Source: Phascolarctos cinereus (lineage: Eukaryota > Chordata > Mammalia > Diprotodontia > Phascolarctidae). Taken from it: DNA of 64,000 nucleotides. The notes beneath the pieces were generated by a model that was not told the origin of the DNA, made no database searches, and worked only from the letters and a program-made list of their open reading frames with translations. Position numbers and translations under genes: made by a program. The DNA is taken from contig NW_018344289.1 of assembly GCF_002099425.1 (NCBI RefSeq), positions 1,550,001-1,614,000 on the forward strand. The letters are read 5' to 3'. Of the stretch, positions 1-11,400 are shown piece after piece; positions within the stretch are counted from its first letter, which is position 1, and each line of letters begins with the position of its first letter.

Positions 1-1373
1 AAATATATGTGTTTTTAAAACTTTGGGTTCCAAATTTTCTCCCTTTCTCCTTCTCCACCCACCCTCACTGAAAAGGCAAGCAACTCAATATAAGTTATAC
101 ATATGCAGTTATGCAAAACACTTCCATAGTTGTCATATTGTGAAAAACTAAATCAATTTCCCTTAATACTATCCCATTCCCCCTTTTATTCTATTCTTCC
201 TTTTGACCCTATCCATCCTCAGAAGTGTTTGCTTCTGATTACCCCCTTTCCCAATCTGCCCTCCTCTCTACCATTCCCCTGCTCTCTTGTCCCCTTCTCC
301 CCTTATTTTCCTGTAGGGTAAGACAGCTTTCCATAACGAGTTAAATGTGTGTTATTCCCTCCTTAAGCAAAATCCTATGAGAATAAGATTCACTCATTCC
401 CTCTCACCTTCTCCTGTTTCCCCTCCACTGTAAGGCCTTTTCTGTTTCTTTGTGAGATGATTTACCCCATTCTATCTTTCCCTTTCTCTTTCTTCCAGTA
501 TAATCCTCTTTCAGCCCTTATTTTTATTCTCCAGATATGACCCCTTCATCTTCAACTCACCCTGTGCCCTCTTCTATCTATGTATATCTATATCTATATC
601 TACACATATACATATAATTATTTCCCTACAACTACCCTAATGCTGACAAAGGTCTCATGAGTTATAAATATCTTCTTTCCATGCAGGTATGTAAACAGTT
701 CAACCTTAATAAATCTCTTATGATTTCTCTTTCTTGTTTACCTCTTCATGTTCCACTTGAGTCTTGTATTTGAAAGTCAAATATTCTACAGTTCTGGTCT
801 TTTCATCAAGAATGCTTGAAAGTCCCCTATTTCACTGAGTGACCATCTTTTTTCCCTGAAGGGTGATACTCAGTTTTTCTGGGCAGGTGATTCTTGGTTA
901 TAATCCTACCTCCTTTGCCCTCTTGAATATTGTATTCCATATCCTCTGGTCCCTTAATGTAGAAGCTGCTAAATCTTATGTTATCCTGAATATGCTTCCA
1001 CAGCACTTGAATTGTTTCTTTCTGTCTTCTTGTAATATTTTCTCCTTGACCTGGGAACTGTGGAATTTGGCCAAAATATTACTAGGAGTTTTCCTTCGCA
1101 GATTTCTTTCAGGAAGAGATCAATTTTTATTTTGCCCTTTGGTTCTAAAATACCAGAGCAGTTTTCCTTGAAAATTCCTTGAAAGATGATATATAGGCTC
1201 TTTTTTTGAACATGGCTTTTAGATGGTCAAATAATTTTTAAATTCTCTCTCCTGGAACTATTTTCCAGATCAGTTGTTTTTCCAATGAGATATTTCACAT
1301 TGTTTTCTAATATTTCATTCTTTTGGATTTGTATTACAGTGTCTTGATTTCTCATAAAGTCACTAGCTTCCAA

Positions 1374-1868
1374 TTACTCTACTCTAATTTTAAAGGAAGT
1401 ATTTTCTTCAGTAATATGTTGGACTTCCTTTTCCATTTGGCCAATTTTGCTATTTAGGGCATTTTCCATTTGGCCGATTTTGTTTTTTAGGGCATCCTTC
1501 TCCTCATTGGCTTTGTTGGATCTCTTTTGCATTTGAGTTTGGCTATTTTTTAAAGTGTTATTTTCTTCAGTATTTTTTTGGGTCTCCTTTAGCATAACTC
1601 TCAATTTTTCCTCTACCTCTCTTACTTGCTTCTCAAAATCATTTTTCAGCTCTTCCATTGCCTGGGACCAATTAATATTCCTCTTGGAGGCTTTGAATGT
1701 ACACCCTTTGGCTTCATTGTCTTCTTTTGGTTGTATGTTTTCATCTTCTTTGTCATCAAAGTAGATAATATAGTCTGACTCTTTCTGTGCTGCTTGCTCG
1801 TGATCACAGCCAATTATTTGAGTTATAAACTCTTTGTTAAGGTAGGAATCTGTTTCCAGTGTGGGCAA
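1374..1868 (-). pseudogene. L1/HAL1 ORF1 N-terminal part, 164 codons open
   Basis: This is an open frame covering the N-terminal half of an ORF1p-like RNA-binding protein. The first 75 residues are acidic and low in complexity. From about residue 80 onward it is a charged, leucine-poor coiled coil rich in E, K, N and Q, with heptad-like spacing. KIGQME occurs twice, 11 residues apart, near the C-terminal end (about residues 129 and 140), which looks like a small tandem duplication in the coiled coil. The frame stops just before the expected RRM. The RRM and C-terminal domain can be followed in other frames down to about position 775, so the full ORF1 is broken. In L1, ORF1p trimerises through the coiled coil and coats the element RNA. 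Confidence 0.75.
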
Positions 1869-2612
1869 TGTACTATCCCAAGCTTAAAGGGTTTTGTGCA
1901 GCTGTTTTCAGAGATACTTTTAGGGACCAGTAAATTTTCAGTTCTTCCAAGATGCTATGATCTAGAGTGAGGTGTTTATTCCTTTCCTGGCATGTGCTCT
2001 GATCTATAAGTGACCACAAGCACTCTTTTCTGCCTTGGAACTGTGAGGAGGGTTTACTCTCTGCAGCCACTACAAGCTCTACCAGGCCAGCTCTCCTCCT
2101 CACCCCAGTACAACCACCCAGAACTGTGACCCAGATCCAAGCATGGGCAAAGCAAGAGAATCCTGTACCAGCAGAGACATCCCTGTAATCCCCCTCTGAT
2201 CAGCCACTTGATTCCCCCTCAGTCTGTGGGCTGGAAGCTCAGGAGGCAGCACCCACACAGGGGCTAGCTCAGGAACTGGAGCTGAGACCCTGTGTTCCTC
2301 TCTCAGCTCCACAGAAACAGACTTTTCCCACTGACCTTCTAAATTGTCTTTGGCATTCATGGGTTGAGAAGTCTGGAAACTGCCACAGCTGCTCGTGATT
2401 CAGTTCTCTGAGCCCTTCTCCAGGTTTGCTGCGTTCCTCTCCCCACCTGGCATGGTATACCTTTCTGATCAACCATCCAGGTTCTCTTGGGCTGGTAATT
2501 TGTTTCACTCTGTCTTTTTGTGGGTTTTGCTGCTTTAGAATTTGTTTAGAGCCATTTTTTATAGGTATTTGGAGGGGTTGGGGGAGAGCTTAAGCAAGTC
2601 ACTGCTTTTACA

Positions 2613-2628
2613 CTGCTATCTTGGCTCC
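2613..2628 (-). promoter_or_regulatory. L1-type 5' terminal YY1-like motif
   Basis: The minus strand reads GGAGCCAAGATAGCAG at the outer end of the 5' UTR. Mammalian L1 5' ends carry a similar GCCAAGATGGC motif bound by YY1, which sets accurate initiation. The match here is to the motif only, and binding is inferred. Confidence 0.4.
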
Positions 2629-3461
2629 AAACCCCTCATTTTTCTTTATATCCACAAGTCTTTATTTCATTCTTTTCTGTATAACAAATACTTGATACAT
2701 CCTTCTTGTTTGAAGGTGAGTTGATTGATATTTTCTTTTTTGTAATCTTCTATTATTTGTTGAAAAGTTCAGATCAGAAATTGTGAATGCCACTTTAAAG
2801 AAAAACATTCCATTTTGTTAATTTACAGTGATTTTACAAATAAATATTTTGTTACAAGATGATAAAGTTAATTAATTCTGTTTTAGGATTATGGTAGAAA
2901 CGATTCCTATCTTGCAACTCAGTTTCCACTAGATGACCTTTCATTCCAAGAAATATGCTTTCAATACAATTTAGACACTTTTTGTTTCCTGTACTGCACC
3001 CCATGATTGTAATGCCTCTTCCTTATATATTAATAAACTAAGGTCAAAACAGAAAAGAAATTTAAGACTATATTGCTTATTAACAGAACTACATGAACAC
3101 ATTTAGTGTTTATTTGTACTTCATGGCACCCAGGTGCTCAGTGAAATTTCAAGAATACTTTTACATAAATTATGGACTTAATCATCAGCTGGTAATGGGC
3201 ACTTTATTTTTCATGCTGATTTCCTCAGTTGCCCTACTATGAAGTCTCTCAGTCATGGCCATATACTTTTTTTTCACATATTTGAAAATGTATCTGTATT
3301 GATCATTCTAGAATTTCCTCTTTTCTGCTGTCAATTTAGTGGTCTGAAAATCATTCTTTCATATTAAGAACAGAGGAAAGATTTTGCAGTTGTTTCCATT
3401 TTGACCAGAATCTCTGATGGTCTTCTCCTCCCAGATTTATTTTATTTTATTTGAGTAGGTA
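2629..3461. other. No recognised element
   Basis: AT-rich sequence with no convincing reading frame and no repeat that I recognise. A short (ATTTT)n run at about 3,438-3,460 borders the next SINE and may be part of its tail. Confidence 0.4.
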
Positions 3462-3765
3462 AAAAAGGCCATCCTTTGCCTCATTTTTACCTAATCTTAA
3501 TCACAGAATGAACATTGCCTCAGAGAAACTGAGAACTGTGAAAAGCCTTAGCTTAAAAAGACCAAGACTTCCCAGTGCAACCAGGGCCATTCTAATCCAT
3601 GTCTTGCCACTGTATCCAGATGCTTCTGGAAGAAAGAGTGAATCTGGTGACTTTTCACAGTGCTTCCTCATTTAATTCCAATTCACTTGCAAGTCATGAC
3701 ATCTTCTTCATGATGTCATGGTCCTTTTCAAGAAGTAATGATAAAGAACAACAATAATAACAGGG
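3462..3765 (-). mobile_element. Marsupial SINE, RTE-linked type, near full length
   Basis: On the minus strand it starts near a GTCCTT...TTGAAAAGGACCATGACATCATG segment and ends with an AAAAAGGCC...TTTTTTACC segment. It shares the first half with the plus-strand copy at 42,303-42,470 (GAGGACCATG, GATGTCATG, AAGTGA..TTGGATTTAA, AAAGTCACCAACCTCACTTTCTCCT). I recognise this as a common marsupial SINE whose 3' end resembles RTE LINEs. The name is from memory of the family and is not verified. It has no protein-coding role. Confidence 0.6.
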
Positions 3766-3957
3766 AACATCTTTTGTAGTCAATCTACACAGAGACAAGG
3801 ATATTATTTTTTTTGTATTGGTAATAGAATTCATTTGAGAAAGATTTTCATGAAAGAAATTTGGTAAATGAGGAAGACAAATTCTGTACCCAAGATTGTA
3901 CAAATATAATAACCAAGTGTCTTGAAAAGTATTTGTTCTCTTTCTTTTTCTTTTTGT

Positions 3958-4055
3958 ATACATGAATATATGCATATGTAGAATATATATACATATATGT
4001 ATATATAAATACATACATACATACACATATGAACATACATACATATATACATATA

Positions 4056-4092
<37 letters not shown>
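3958..4092. repeat. Compound microsatellite (ATAC)n/(TG)n/(TA)n
   Basis: Mixed CATA, TG and TA units over about 130 bases, ending in a pure (AT) run of about 28 bases at 4,065-4,092. The small reading frames here on both strands are only translated repeat. Confidence 0.9.
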
Positions 4093-5934
4093 TCTTGGAA
4101 AGACAGCTTTTCTTTACGGTGCTATTTTATATAGCTTTTCTTTAAATTCTTTAGCAAGTACTTTTAAAATATTTTGCTTTTCCCATAATTAATTCATTTA
4201 TCTTTTTCACAGACCAAACTTGTAGCAAATCTTGACTGGATAAAAGTTTCTTTTAATTCTAATAGTACTAGACACTGATTTTTCGACTATAGCATGATTG
4301 TAATTCTTGATTTTTTGGATAAATGTAATGTAGAGCAAATTTTGTTCCAGATATTAATTTTTATTATGTGTGCATTTGATTTTAGTTATATTTCCAATAA
4401 ACAATACATTATATTTGCTTTAGTTTACTTTTCTGAGTTATCTTATTTGTTTTGTTTCCTTTTTATTGGTATTGTCTTTGGGTTTTGTTTGCTGGTTTAT
4501 TACTTTATTTTTTTGCTCATCCATTCCAATGATGCATTTCATTTTATAGGATTGTGTTACCCAATCACACTTAAATTTATTAGCATTAATTAGTGTTTTG
4601 TTATACATTGTTAAAAATAAAATCATTTTCTTTAAAATGATTTCTTTTTCAGTACAATTAACTTCACATGAACTGACCTGATGAGAATACATTTCCATGA
4701 TTTCTATCTTATGATATCCTATTTGTTGTTTCCATTGTTTGGGTATTTTACTTACATTATTGTTTTCTTTTCCTTTTATTTATTTAGTTACATAGTACTT
4801 CCCCATCTTTTTCACTTTATTATCTCAGTAAAAAGTTAATTCAACACCCAACCCCTTCTTCATTCTAACCTTTTCCCAAGGCTTTATTCTTTGATTTGTT
4901 TTTTTCACTTCCAGACAACTATGCATTTTATTGTCTGTTTCATCATATATTCCTTTTCTTGTTTTTTTATCCTTCTGTAGTCTCATTTTTGAAGCTTCTG
5001 AAGTATTGGGCTTTCTTTCTCAAATCTAAAAATGTTCTGTTATCCTCATTTTTTTTAAAACAAATGTACCTCACTATTAGAAATCAGTAAGTGAAGAACA
5101 TCACACAAAAATAGTGCAATAAGGTAGAAATTACCATGTCCTAAACTGGGTGATCTGCTTCTGCCCCCTGTCCTCACCTTAATCAATCTCCTTCCCAGAT
5201 GTTGTGGATATAATTGCTCGTTCAATAACTCCTTCCCCCATTCTATGTACCAGCCATAACTAGAAGCTCATATGTCCCTTGTTTTGCTCCAGGAATGCTG
5301 ATAATGGAAGCACAGCAATCTCCAAGAAAATAGCCTACCAGTGTCTTATTTCTCCTTGGAATATATATATGTATATATACATATATAAGGAGTTAAAGAG
5401 CATTAAAGTTTTTATTCTAAGTATAAAATTCATTCTACTGCTATCATTTTTATTTCCAGCTGTTGTTTTTCCCTTAAAATTTGAAAAAAAAAATAATGGA
5501 GAGAGAAAAAGGGAAAAGGTTAGAGAAAGAATAGTTCAAACACATGCTCTATTTTACTACACAGCTGTGGCTTGGTACTTCCAACCAAAACTCCTTGTCA
5601 AGTGCTGGACCCTTGCAGAGTGGAGTGCAGCAGCTATGCTTGCTGATGCTAGAAAATAGTGAGTCTGCCTGATGCAGACATGAATCTACTTGGAAACATG
5701 ATAAAACAGCCAAAATCTGTAAGTCTATATTAAAAGATTTTTTTTAAATCTCAAATTTTATGAAAAACTAATCCATCTCAATATTTTTTTCTAGGTAATT
5801 ATGGTCTTCTGTAACAAAATAGATCTGATGTAATTAAATTTATGAGTGGAAATTTCCTTTGCATAATCACTTCACAATTACAAGTAACTAAACTTTATTA
5901 TTCCAATCAAAAAATAGCATTTTGAACTTTCAGA
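4093..5934. other. No recognised element
   Basis: About 1.8 kb of AT-rich sequence. A 126-codon open frame at 5,279-5,659 has no domain that I recognise and includes a translated TATA-rich microsatellite, so I do not call it a gene. No L1, SINE or LTR features are visible, though an old decayed repeat could be missed by eye. Confidence 0.4.
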
Positions 5935-6130
5935 AAAATGAATTTCCACAACCGAGTGACATAGGGTGCCAAATACTACTACTGGAGTGAAGGAACAGCA
6001 TTCAAATCCACAGTCTCCAACTCAGGTGACTGTGGCTATGTGACTTGGGAGATATAATTTAACCTTTGGAATACAGTGTCCTCATCTACAGAATGTGATG
6101 GTTGGATTAAGTGAGTTTTAAAGTTTTAAC
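5935..6130 (+). mobile_element. MIR/CORE-SINE copy
   Basis: Diverged match in the order expected for MIR: CATTCAAATCC (B-box-like), CTGTGGCTATGTGACTTGGG, TTAACCTTTGGAATACAGTGTCCTCATCTACAGAATG. Old and eroded. Confidence 0.65.
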
Positions 6131-6559
6131 TACAATTCTGATCGTGTGTATTTGTATAATTATTTTTTGCAACTTAGCTTGTCTAAAAGATTCAGTCCAA
6201 TTTTAAAAGTATTAAAAGTGGGCCTGTAACATCACTGATGCCATTTTGACTAAATTAATTAATTTGAAACTGATCACTTGAGGCATTTCAGTTAAACTGG
6301 GTAAATATATTATGTACATGTAAATACACTCTAAAGTGTGTGTGTGTGTGGGGGGTGTATTTGAGTTTCACTGGGTACCAAAGCATGATGAGAAAAGTTG
6401 ATCAATAACAAAAGGAAATAATTGGTTGATTGCATATATCATAGAGATAGGGATAGGAACTGGAGCTATGATTTCATTGGTATAGGGAATTTTCAGGTTA
6501 AGAAACTACACTATGAATGTAGGTCAACATTTCCCCCAATATTGGAGAGAGTTGATTGA
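6131..6559. other. No recognised element
   Basis: Single-copy-looking AT-rich DNA with a short (TG) run near 6,336-6,352. Confidence 0.4.
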
Positions 6560-6655
6560 GTAATGAGAAGATGAGAAAGTTGCCCAGGATTACACAGAAG
6601 TGGAACTTGAATCCACATATTCCTGGCTTGTTCTATTTGCTAAGCTTTACACCTA
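6560..6655 (-). mobile_element. MIR/CORE-SINE fragment
   Basis: A core segment (AGTTGCCCAGGATTACACAGAAGTGGAACTTGAATCCA) matches the reverse complement of the MIR region around the tRNA B box and CORE. Confidence 0.55.
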
Positions 6656-6754
6656 AAATAGTTTCAGGAAAATTATCGTTGAAAGTCTAAACTAAAAAAT
6701 AGATACAGCTAGATATTTATTGAATCTTACTTTAGTCATAGGTATAGTACCAGA

Positions 6755-6915
6755 AAGAAACCTAGAGATAACTTAGTCCAACTCTATCATTTCACACATA
6801 TAGAAGTTGGGGCCCCAGATAAGTGAAGTGACTTCGAAAACTGCAAAAGTAGTGAGCAGCAGGGCTGGGATTTTGAAAACAAATCTTCTGCCCCAAATCT
6901 AGTGGTCTTGCTTCT
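6755..6915 (-). mobile_element. MIR/CORE-SINE copy
   Basis: Reverse-complement MIR order: CATTTCACACATATAGAAG, CCAGATAAGTGAAGTGACTT, AGTGAGCAGCAGGGCTGGGATTTTGAA. Diverged. Confidence 0.6.
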
Positions 6916-7039
6916 GAACTTTTAAAACTTAGAACAAAACAAAAACAACAACCAAAAAAACTGAGAAATTAAATTTTCTAATCTTTGAATTTTTTTCTAA
7001 ATATTTGTCTTTCCAGCAGATATTAAGTACGTTTTAGTT

Positions 7040-7229
7040 TTCAAGATTCACTTTCATAAGATCTTGAGCTCCACATTTTCATCCCATATATCCTCTCCAT
7101 TCACCCCAAGATGCATGTATTCTGAATACTCTTTCCCTTGATATGCTCTCTCTTCTATCACCCCCCTCTTCTTCTCCCTCCCCTTCTATTTTCAGTAGGG
7201 CAGGATAGATTTCTATACCCCATGTCCTG
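7040..7229 (-). mobile_element. L1/HAL1 spacer fragment (target of next element)
   Basis: The CTATTTTCAGTAGGGCAGGATAGATTTCTATACCCC segment matches the inter-ORF spacer of the L1 at 30.6-31.2 kb and of the HAL1-like copies. It directly abuts the 3' end of the next HAL1-like element, so it reads as the remains of an older copy into which that one inserted. Boundaries are approximate. Confidence 0.5.
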
Positions 7230-7956
7230 TATTTCTTATTTCCCAGTTGCATGTAAAAACAATTTTTAACTTCAATGTTTAAAACTTTGGGTTCCAAATT
7301 TTCTCCCTTCCTCCCTCCCCACCCACTGTCATCGAGAATGCAAGCAACTTGATACAGGCTATACATGAGCAGTCATGCAAACACTTCCATAAAGCCATAT
7401 TGTGAAAAACTAACTATTTCCTTTCATCCTCTCCCACCCCCCATTTATTCTAGTCTCTCCTTTGACACTATCCCTCCTCAAAAGTGTTGCTTCTGATTAC
7501 TCCCTCCCCTAATCTTCCTTCCCTTTTATCATTCCCCACTTTTTTTTACCCCATTCCCGCCTCTTTTCCTGTAGGGTAAGGTACATTTCCTACCCAATTT
7601 ACTGTGTATGTTATTCGTTCCTTCAGCCAAACCTGAAGAAAGGAAGATACATTCATTGCATCTCATCTCCCCCATTTTCCCCTCCATGGTAAAAACAAAT
7701 TTACACTAGATAATTTACCACATTCTACCTCTCTCTTTCTCCTTCTCCCTGTACAATCCTCTCTCATCCCTTAATTTTATTCTTTAGATATCATACCTTC
7801 ATATTCAACTCACCCTGTACCATGTGTGTATATATACATATTCCCTCCTACTACTGAGAAAAGTCTCATGAGTTATATATATCATCTTTCCATTTAGGAA
7901 TGTAAACAGTTCAACTTTAGGAAGTTCCTCATGATTTCTCTTTCCTGTTTACCTTT

Positions 7957-9090
7957 TCATATTTCTCTTGAGTCTTGTATCTTGAAGTAAAATTTTCTAT
8001 TCAGCTCTGGTCTTTTCAACAAGAATGCTAGAAAGTCCTCTATTTCACTGAATATCCTTTTTTTTTTCCCCTGAGGGATTATATTCAGCTTTGCTGGGTA
8101 AGTGATTCTTGATTTTAATTCTATCTCCTTTGACTTCCACAATATCATATTCCAAGTCCTCTAATCCCTTAGTGTAGAATCTCTCAAATCTTTGTTATCC
8201 TGATTGTGTTTCAGCAATACTTGAATTGTTTCTTTCAGGCTGGTTTCAATATTTTCTCCTTGACCTGGGAACTCTGGAATTTGGCTATAATATTCCTAGA
8301 TCCCCTTTGGGAAGTGATTGGTGTATTCTTTCCATTTCAATTTTACCCTCTGGTTCAAGAATATTGGGGCAGTTTTCCTTGATAATTTCTTGAAAGATGA
8401 TGTCTAGTTTCTTTTTTTTTTTTTTGATCATGGCTTTCAGGTAAGCCAATACATATTAAGTTATCTGTCCTGGATCTATTTTCCAGATCAGTTGTTTTTC
8501 CAATGAGATATATCACATTGTATTCTATTTTTTCATTCTTTTGGTTTTGTTTTACAATGATTTGATTTCTGTTAAAGTCTCTAGCTTCCATTTTTCTCCA
8601 TTCAAATTTTTAAGGACTTATTTTATTCAGTGAGCTTTGGGACTTTCTTATCCATTTGGCCAATTGTGCTTTTAAAGGCATTCTTCTCTCATTAGCTTTT
8701 TGGACCTCTTTTGCCATTTGGGTTAGGCTACCTTTTAAGTTGTTATTTTCTTCATTATTTTTGGGGTCTCCTTCAATAAGCTGTTGACTTATTTTTCATG
8801 ATTTACTTGCATCATTCTCATTTCTCCATTCAGTTTTTCCTCTCCTTCTCTTACTTCTCAGAATGCTTTTTGAGCACTTCCAGGGTCTTGAGTATTCATA
8901 TTTTTCTTGGAAGCTTTGGATGCAGCAGCTCTGACTATTTGTCTTCTTTTGAGTGTATGTTTTGATTTTTTCTGTCACCAATGTAAGATTTAGTGTCCTG
9001 AGTATTTTTGTGCTGTTTGCTCATGTTCCAAGACAATTACTTGACTATTTAAGCTCTTTGTTAAGGTAGGGGTCTGCTTCCAATGTGGAG
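7957..9090 (-). pseudogene. HAL1-like ORF1, broken
   Basis: Three ORF1p segments appear in order on the minus strand in different frames. A lysine-rich N-terminal/coiled-coil piece spans about 8,981-8,796. An RRM-like piece spans about 8,591-8,355, with DLENRSRTDNL and IGLPESHDQ, the standard L1 RRM entry. A C-terminal domain spans about 8,148-7,957, with TYPAKLN, FSEIEDFLAFL and KRPELNRKF, typical of L1 ORF1p. Frameshifts separate them, so no full protein is encoded. The family protein is an RNA-binding nucleic-acid chaperone. Confidence 0.75.
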
Positions 9091-9835
9091 AATGTACTGT
9101 CCCAAGCTTCAGGAGTTATGTGCAGCTGTTTTCAGAGATATTTCTAGGGACCTGTAAATTTTCAGTTCTTCCAAAGTGGTATGATCAAAGGTGAGGTGTT
9201 TACTTATTTCCTGGCTTATGCTGTGGTTTATGAGTGATCACAAGCACTGTTTTCTGCCTTGGAACTGTAAGGAGAATTCTCTGTGCACTGCCACCACAAG
9301 CTCCATTATGCCAATGCTCCTCCTTGGCCCAGGACCACCAGCCAGAACTGTGACCCAGATCCAAGCATGGACAAAGCAAGGGTATCCTGCCTTAGAACCA
9401 GGAAAGAGATCCCTGCAATTCCACTCTGATCAGCCACTTAATACCCCCTCTATTTATGGGTTGGGAGCTCTAGAAGCAGCTGCTGCCCCAGGGCTATGCT
9501 TGGACTGGGGCCAGATCAAGTTCTTCTTTCACGGAGGTCCAACAGAGCTTTTCCACAGCCTTTTGTGTTTGTAGGTTGAAAAGTTTTGAAAACACCACAG
9601 CTACCCTTGGTTCTCTGAGGCCTGGTCTTTATCTGCATGGTCCATGCTGAACTGTGCTACTCTCCCAGCCCAGGGTAACAGACCTTTCCAATCAGCCATC
9701 CAGGTTTTTGGGCTAGAAATGTGTTTTGCTCTTTCTTTCTGAGGGTTCTGCTTCTATAGAATTTGTTCAGAGCCATTTTTTTTAACATGTATTTGTAGCA
9801 ATTTGGGGGAGAGCTCAAGCAGGTCACTGTTTTTA

Positions 9836-9852
9836 CTCCTCCATCTTGGCTC
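9836..9852 (-). promoter_or_regulatory. L1-type 5' terminal YY1-like motif
   Basis: The minus strand reads GAGCCAAGATGGAGGAG, close to the human L1 start motif GCCAAGATGGC that is bound by YY1. It sits at the very 5' end of this element. Function is inferred from position. Confidence 0.45.
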
Positions 9853-9984
9853 TACCATTCTGTCATAAAGACTTTTAAGCAGATAACTTCTCAAAGTGAT
9901 ATGTCCAATATGAGTGTGCAATTGTCTTGAGCAGCAAAAGTTTCAAGTAAATGTAGTTTCCTCAGCTATAAGGAGAGATTGAGA

Positions 9985-10545
9985 GACTTTTTCATCATCC
10001 ATTAAGTCACCAAAGTGTTTTTCCTAAAATGCATGTCCAATCACACTATTATTCCCTGCTTCATAAACTCTAATACTTTGTTGTCACCTCCAGAATTAAA
10101 TAAAAAATACTGTTTGGCACTCAAAGCCCTTCATAATCTAGCCCCTTCCTATCTTTTCCATCTTCTTACAATTTGCCACACTACCACTTACTCTTTTATC
10201 CAATGACACTAGCACTGTGGCTATTCCAAGAATAAGATGTCCTACCTCTCACTCATGGGTACAGTCTCTGACTGTCCCCCAAGTGAAGAAGGTTTTTTCC
10301 ATCCTTCAACTATGTCTACTGAATTCCCTGGCTTCCTTTGGGTACCAATTAGAATCTTATTTTTACAGGAAGCTATTACCATCCCCAGTTAGTTCTAGTG
10401 CATTCCATCTTTTAGTTGTTACTTATTAATCCAACATATAGCTTCCTTTTAATATATTTTGTTTATACTATCTCATGTGATAGATTATTAGCTTGTTGGA
10501 TTGCCTTTTGCCAATATAAGAACTTAATAAATGTATTTGATTGAT
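9985..10545 (+). mobile_element. L2 LINE 3' end
   Basis: Diverged L2 3'-end signature in order: CTTTGTTGTCACCTCCAGAATTAAATA, TGGCACTCAAAGCCCTTCATAATCTAGCCCC, TTCCCTGGCTTCCTT, CAGGAAGCTATTACC, AACTTAATAAATGTATTTGATTGATTG. These correspond to the C-terminal ORF2 codons and the 3' UTR of L2. No intact frame remains. Confidence 0.75.
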
Positions 10546-11400
10546 TGTATGGCTGAAGGCCTAAGATAAGAGCTATTTGGAACAGGGAAACTGCTGTCTG
10601 TGAACGGCCCAGATCCTGACTTTTCCATTCCTTCAGTCTCTCTTAAAAACTTGGAAAAATATATTTTTCCTGCAGATACAGACTATAGTTGTTACAGTAG
10701 GAAATAAATCTAAGTTTTCCTGATTCTTAAACCAGATTTCTATTCAGAATGCCATTCTGTACCTATCCTATTGGACAGGAACAAAAACAAACAATAATAT
10801 AGTATATGATACAATTGATTTTTTTTTTCTCAAGTGCCTATTATAAGCAAGAATCTTCATGGAAATCTAGCAAAGGAAAGGAGTCAATCCTTTTTCCATG
10901 TCCATGAAGTAGGCCACTCCTCCTGGTTTCATGACCAAATCCTATCTAATATACCTTTTTCATGCATTTGACCACCCACCCTGCTTCAAACTTTTTGGCT
11001 ATCAAGACATGAAAGACAATTGGAAAAATAAGTTTTTCATAGAATACTAACCACTAGAATTGTGAAGGATTGACATAAGAGGTTGTACTAGTTGAATGAT
11101 AAAGGAAACTAGGACACCTGCAGTCAGAAGTGAGGAAGCAGTGCTTGGCTGGCATGACAGAAGACAGAAACACAAGAGATGAAACAGCAATTTTAATGTA
11201 CAACTTTGTGTATACAGTGTCATTCCTCAAATAAATGAGGCTCCTGATAGAGAGTTAACTTTTTGTTGTTAGTGTTTATTTTTTTTTAACAATTGGAAAA
11301 TTCTAGTCTTTCACTGGAATGGAAAGTATTAATTTTCACAAGAAAGGATAATGGAAATGTAGACATTACATTAAGCTGAGACATATCAGTTATAATTATG
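10546..11400. other. No recognised element
   Basis: AT-rich, no convincing frame or repeat signature. Confidence 0.4.

Larger units (their letters stand above)
1..2628 (-). mobile_element. HAL1-like (ORF1-only L1) element, 3' end cut by window edge
   Basis: Read on the minus strand, the order is a 5' UTR (about 2,628-1,869), an ORF1 region (about 1,868-775), a purine-rich spacer (about 775-150) and a 3' UTR (about 150-1). No ORF2 endonuclease or reverse transcriptase lies between spacer and 3' UTR. The 5' end carries GGAGCCAAGAT, like the start of mammalian L1s. The spacer and ORF1 C-terminal part match those of the L1 at 26.5-32.9 kb, and the 3' UTR matches the L1-derived 3' end at 46.2-46.35 kb. 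ORF1 without ORF2 is the defining layout of half-L1 (HAL1) elements, described in marsupials. The family name is inferred by layout and was not checked against a repeat library. Confidence 0.75.
7230..9855 (-). mobile_element. HAL1-like (ORF1-only L1) element, near full length
   Basis: Minus-strand order: 5' UTR (about 9,855-9,090), ORF1 region (about 9,090-7,957), purine-rich spacer (about 7,957-7,410) and 3' UTR (about 7,410-7,230). The 3' UTR has the same GGGAGAAAATTTGGAACCCAAAG segment as the element at 1-150. The element is about 2.6 kb with no ORF2. It is 5' complete, since the sense start reads GAGCCAAGATGGAGGAGTAAAA. The 3' end near 7,230 corresponds to the AAATTGTTTTTACATG segment, which matches the L1 3' end at about 46,205. 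I saw no clear target-site duplication. Confidence 0.75.

Noticed and set aside
863-1171. 102-codon plus-strand frame
   Set aside because: Antisense shadow of the half-L1 ORF1 C-terminal region.
5279-5659. 126-codon plus-strand open frame
   Set aside because: No recognisable domain, includes translated TATA/TACA repeat, no promoter or splice context visible. A frame of this length is expected by chance in 64 kb.
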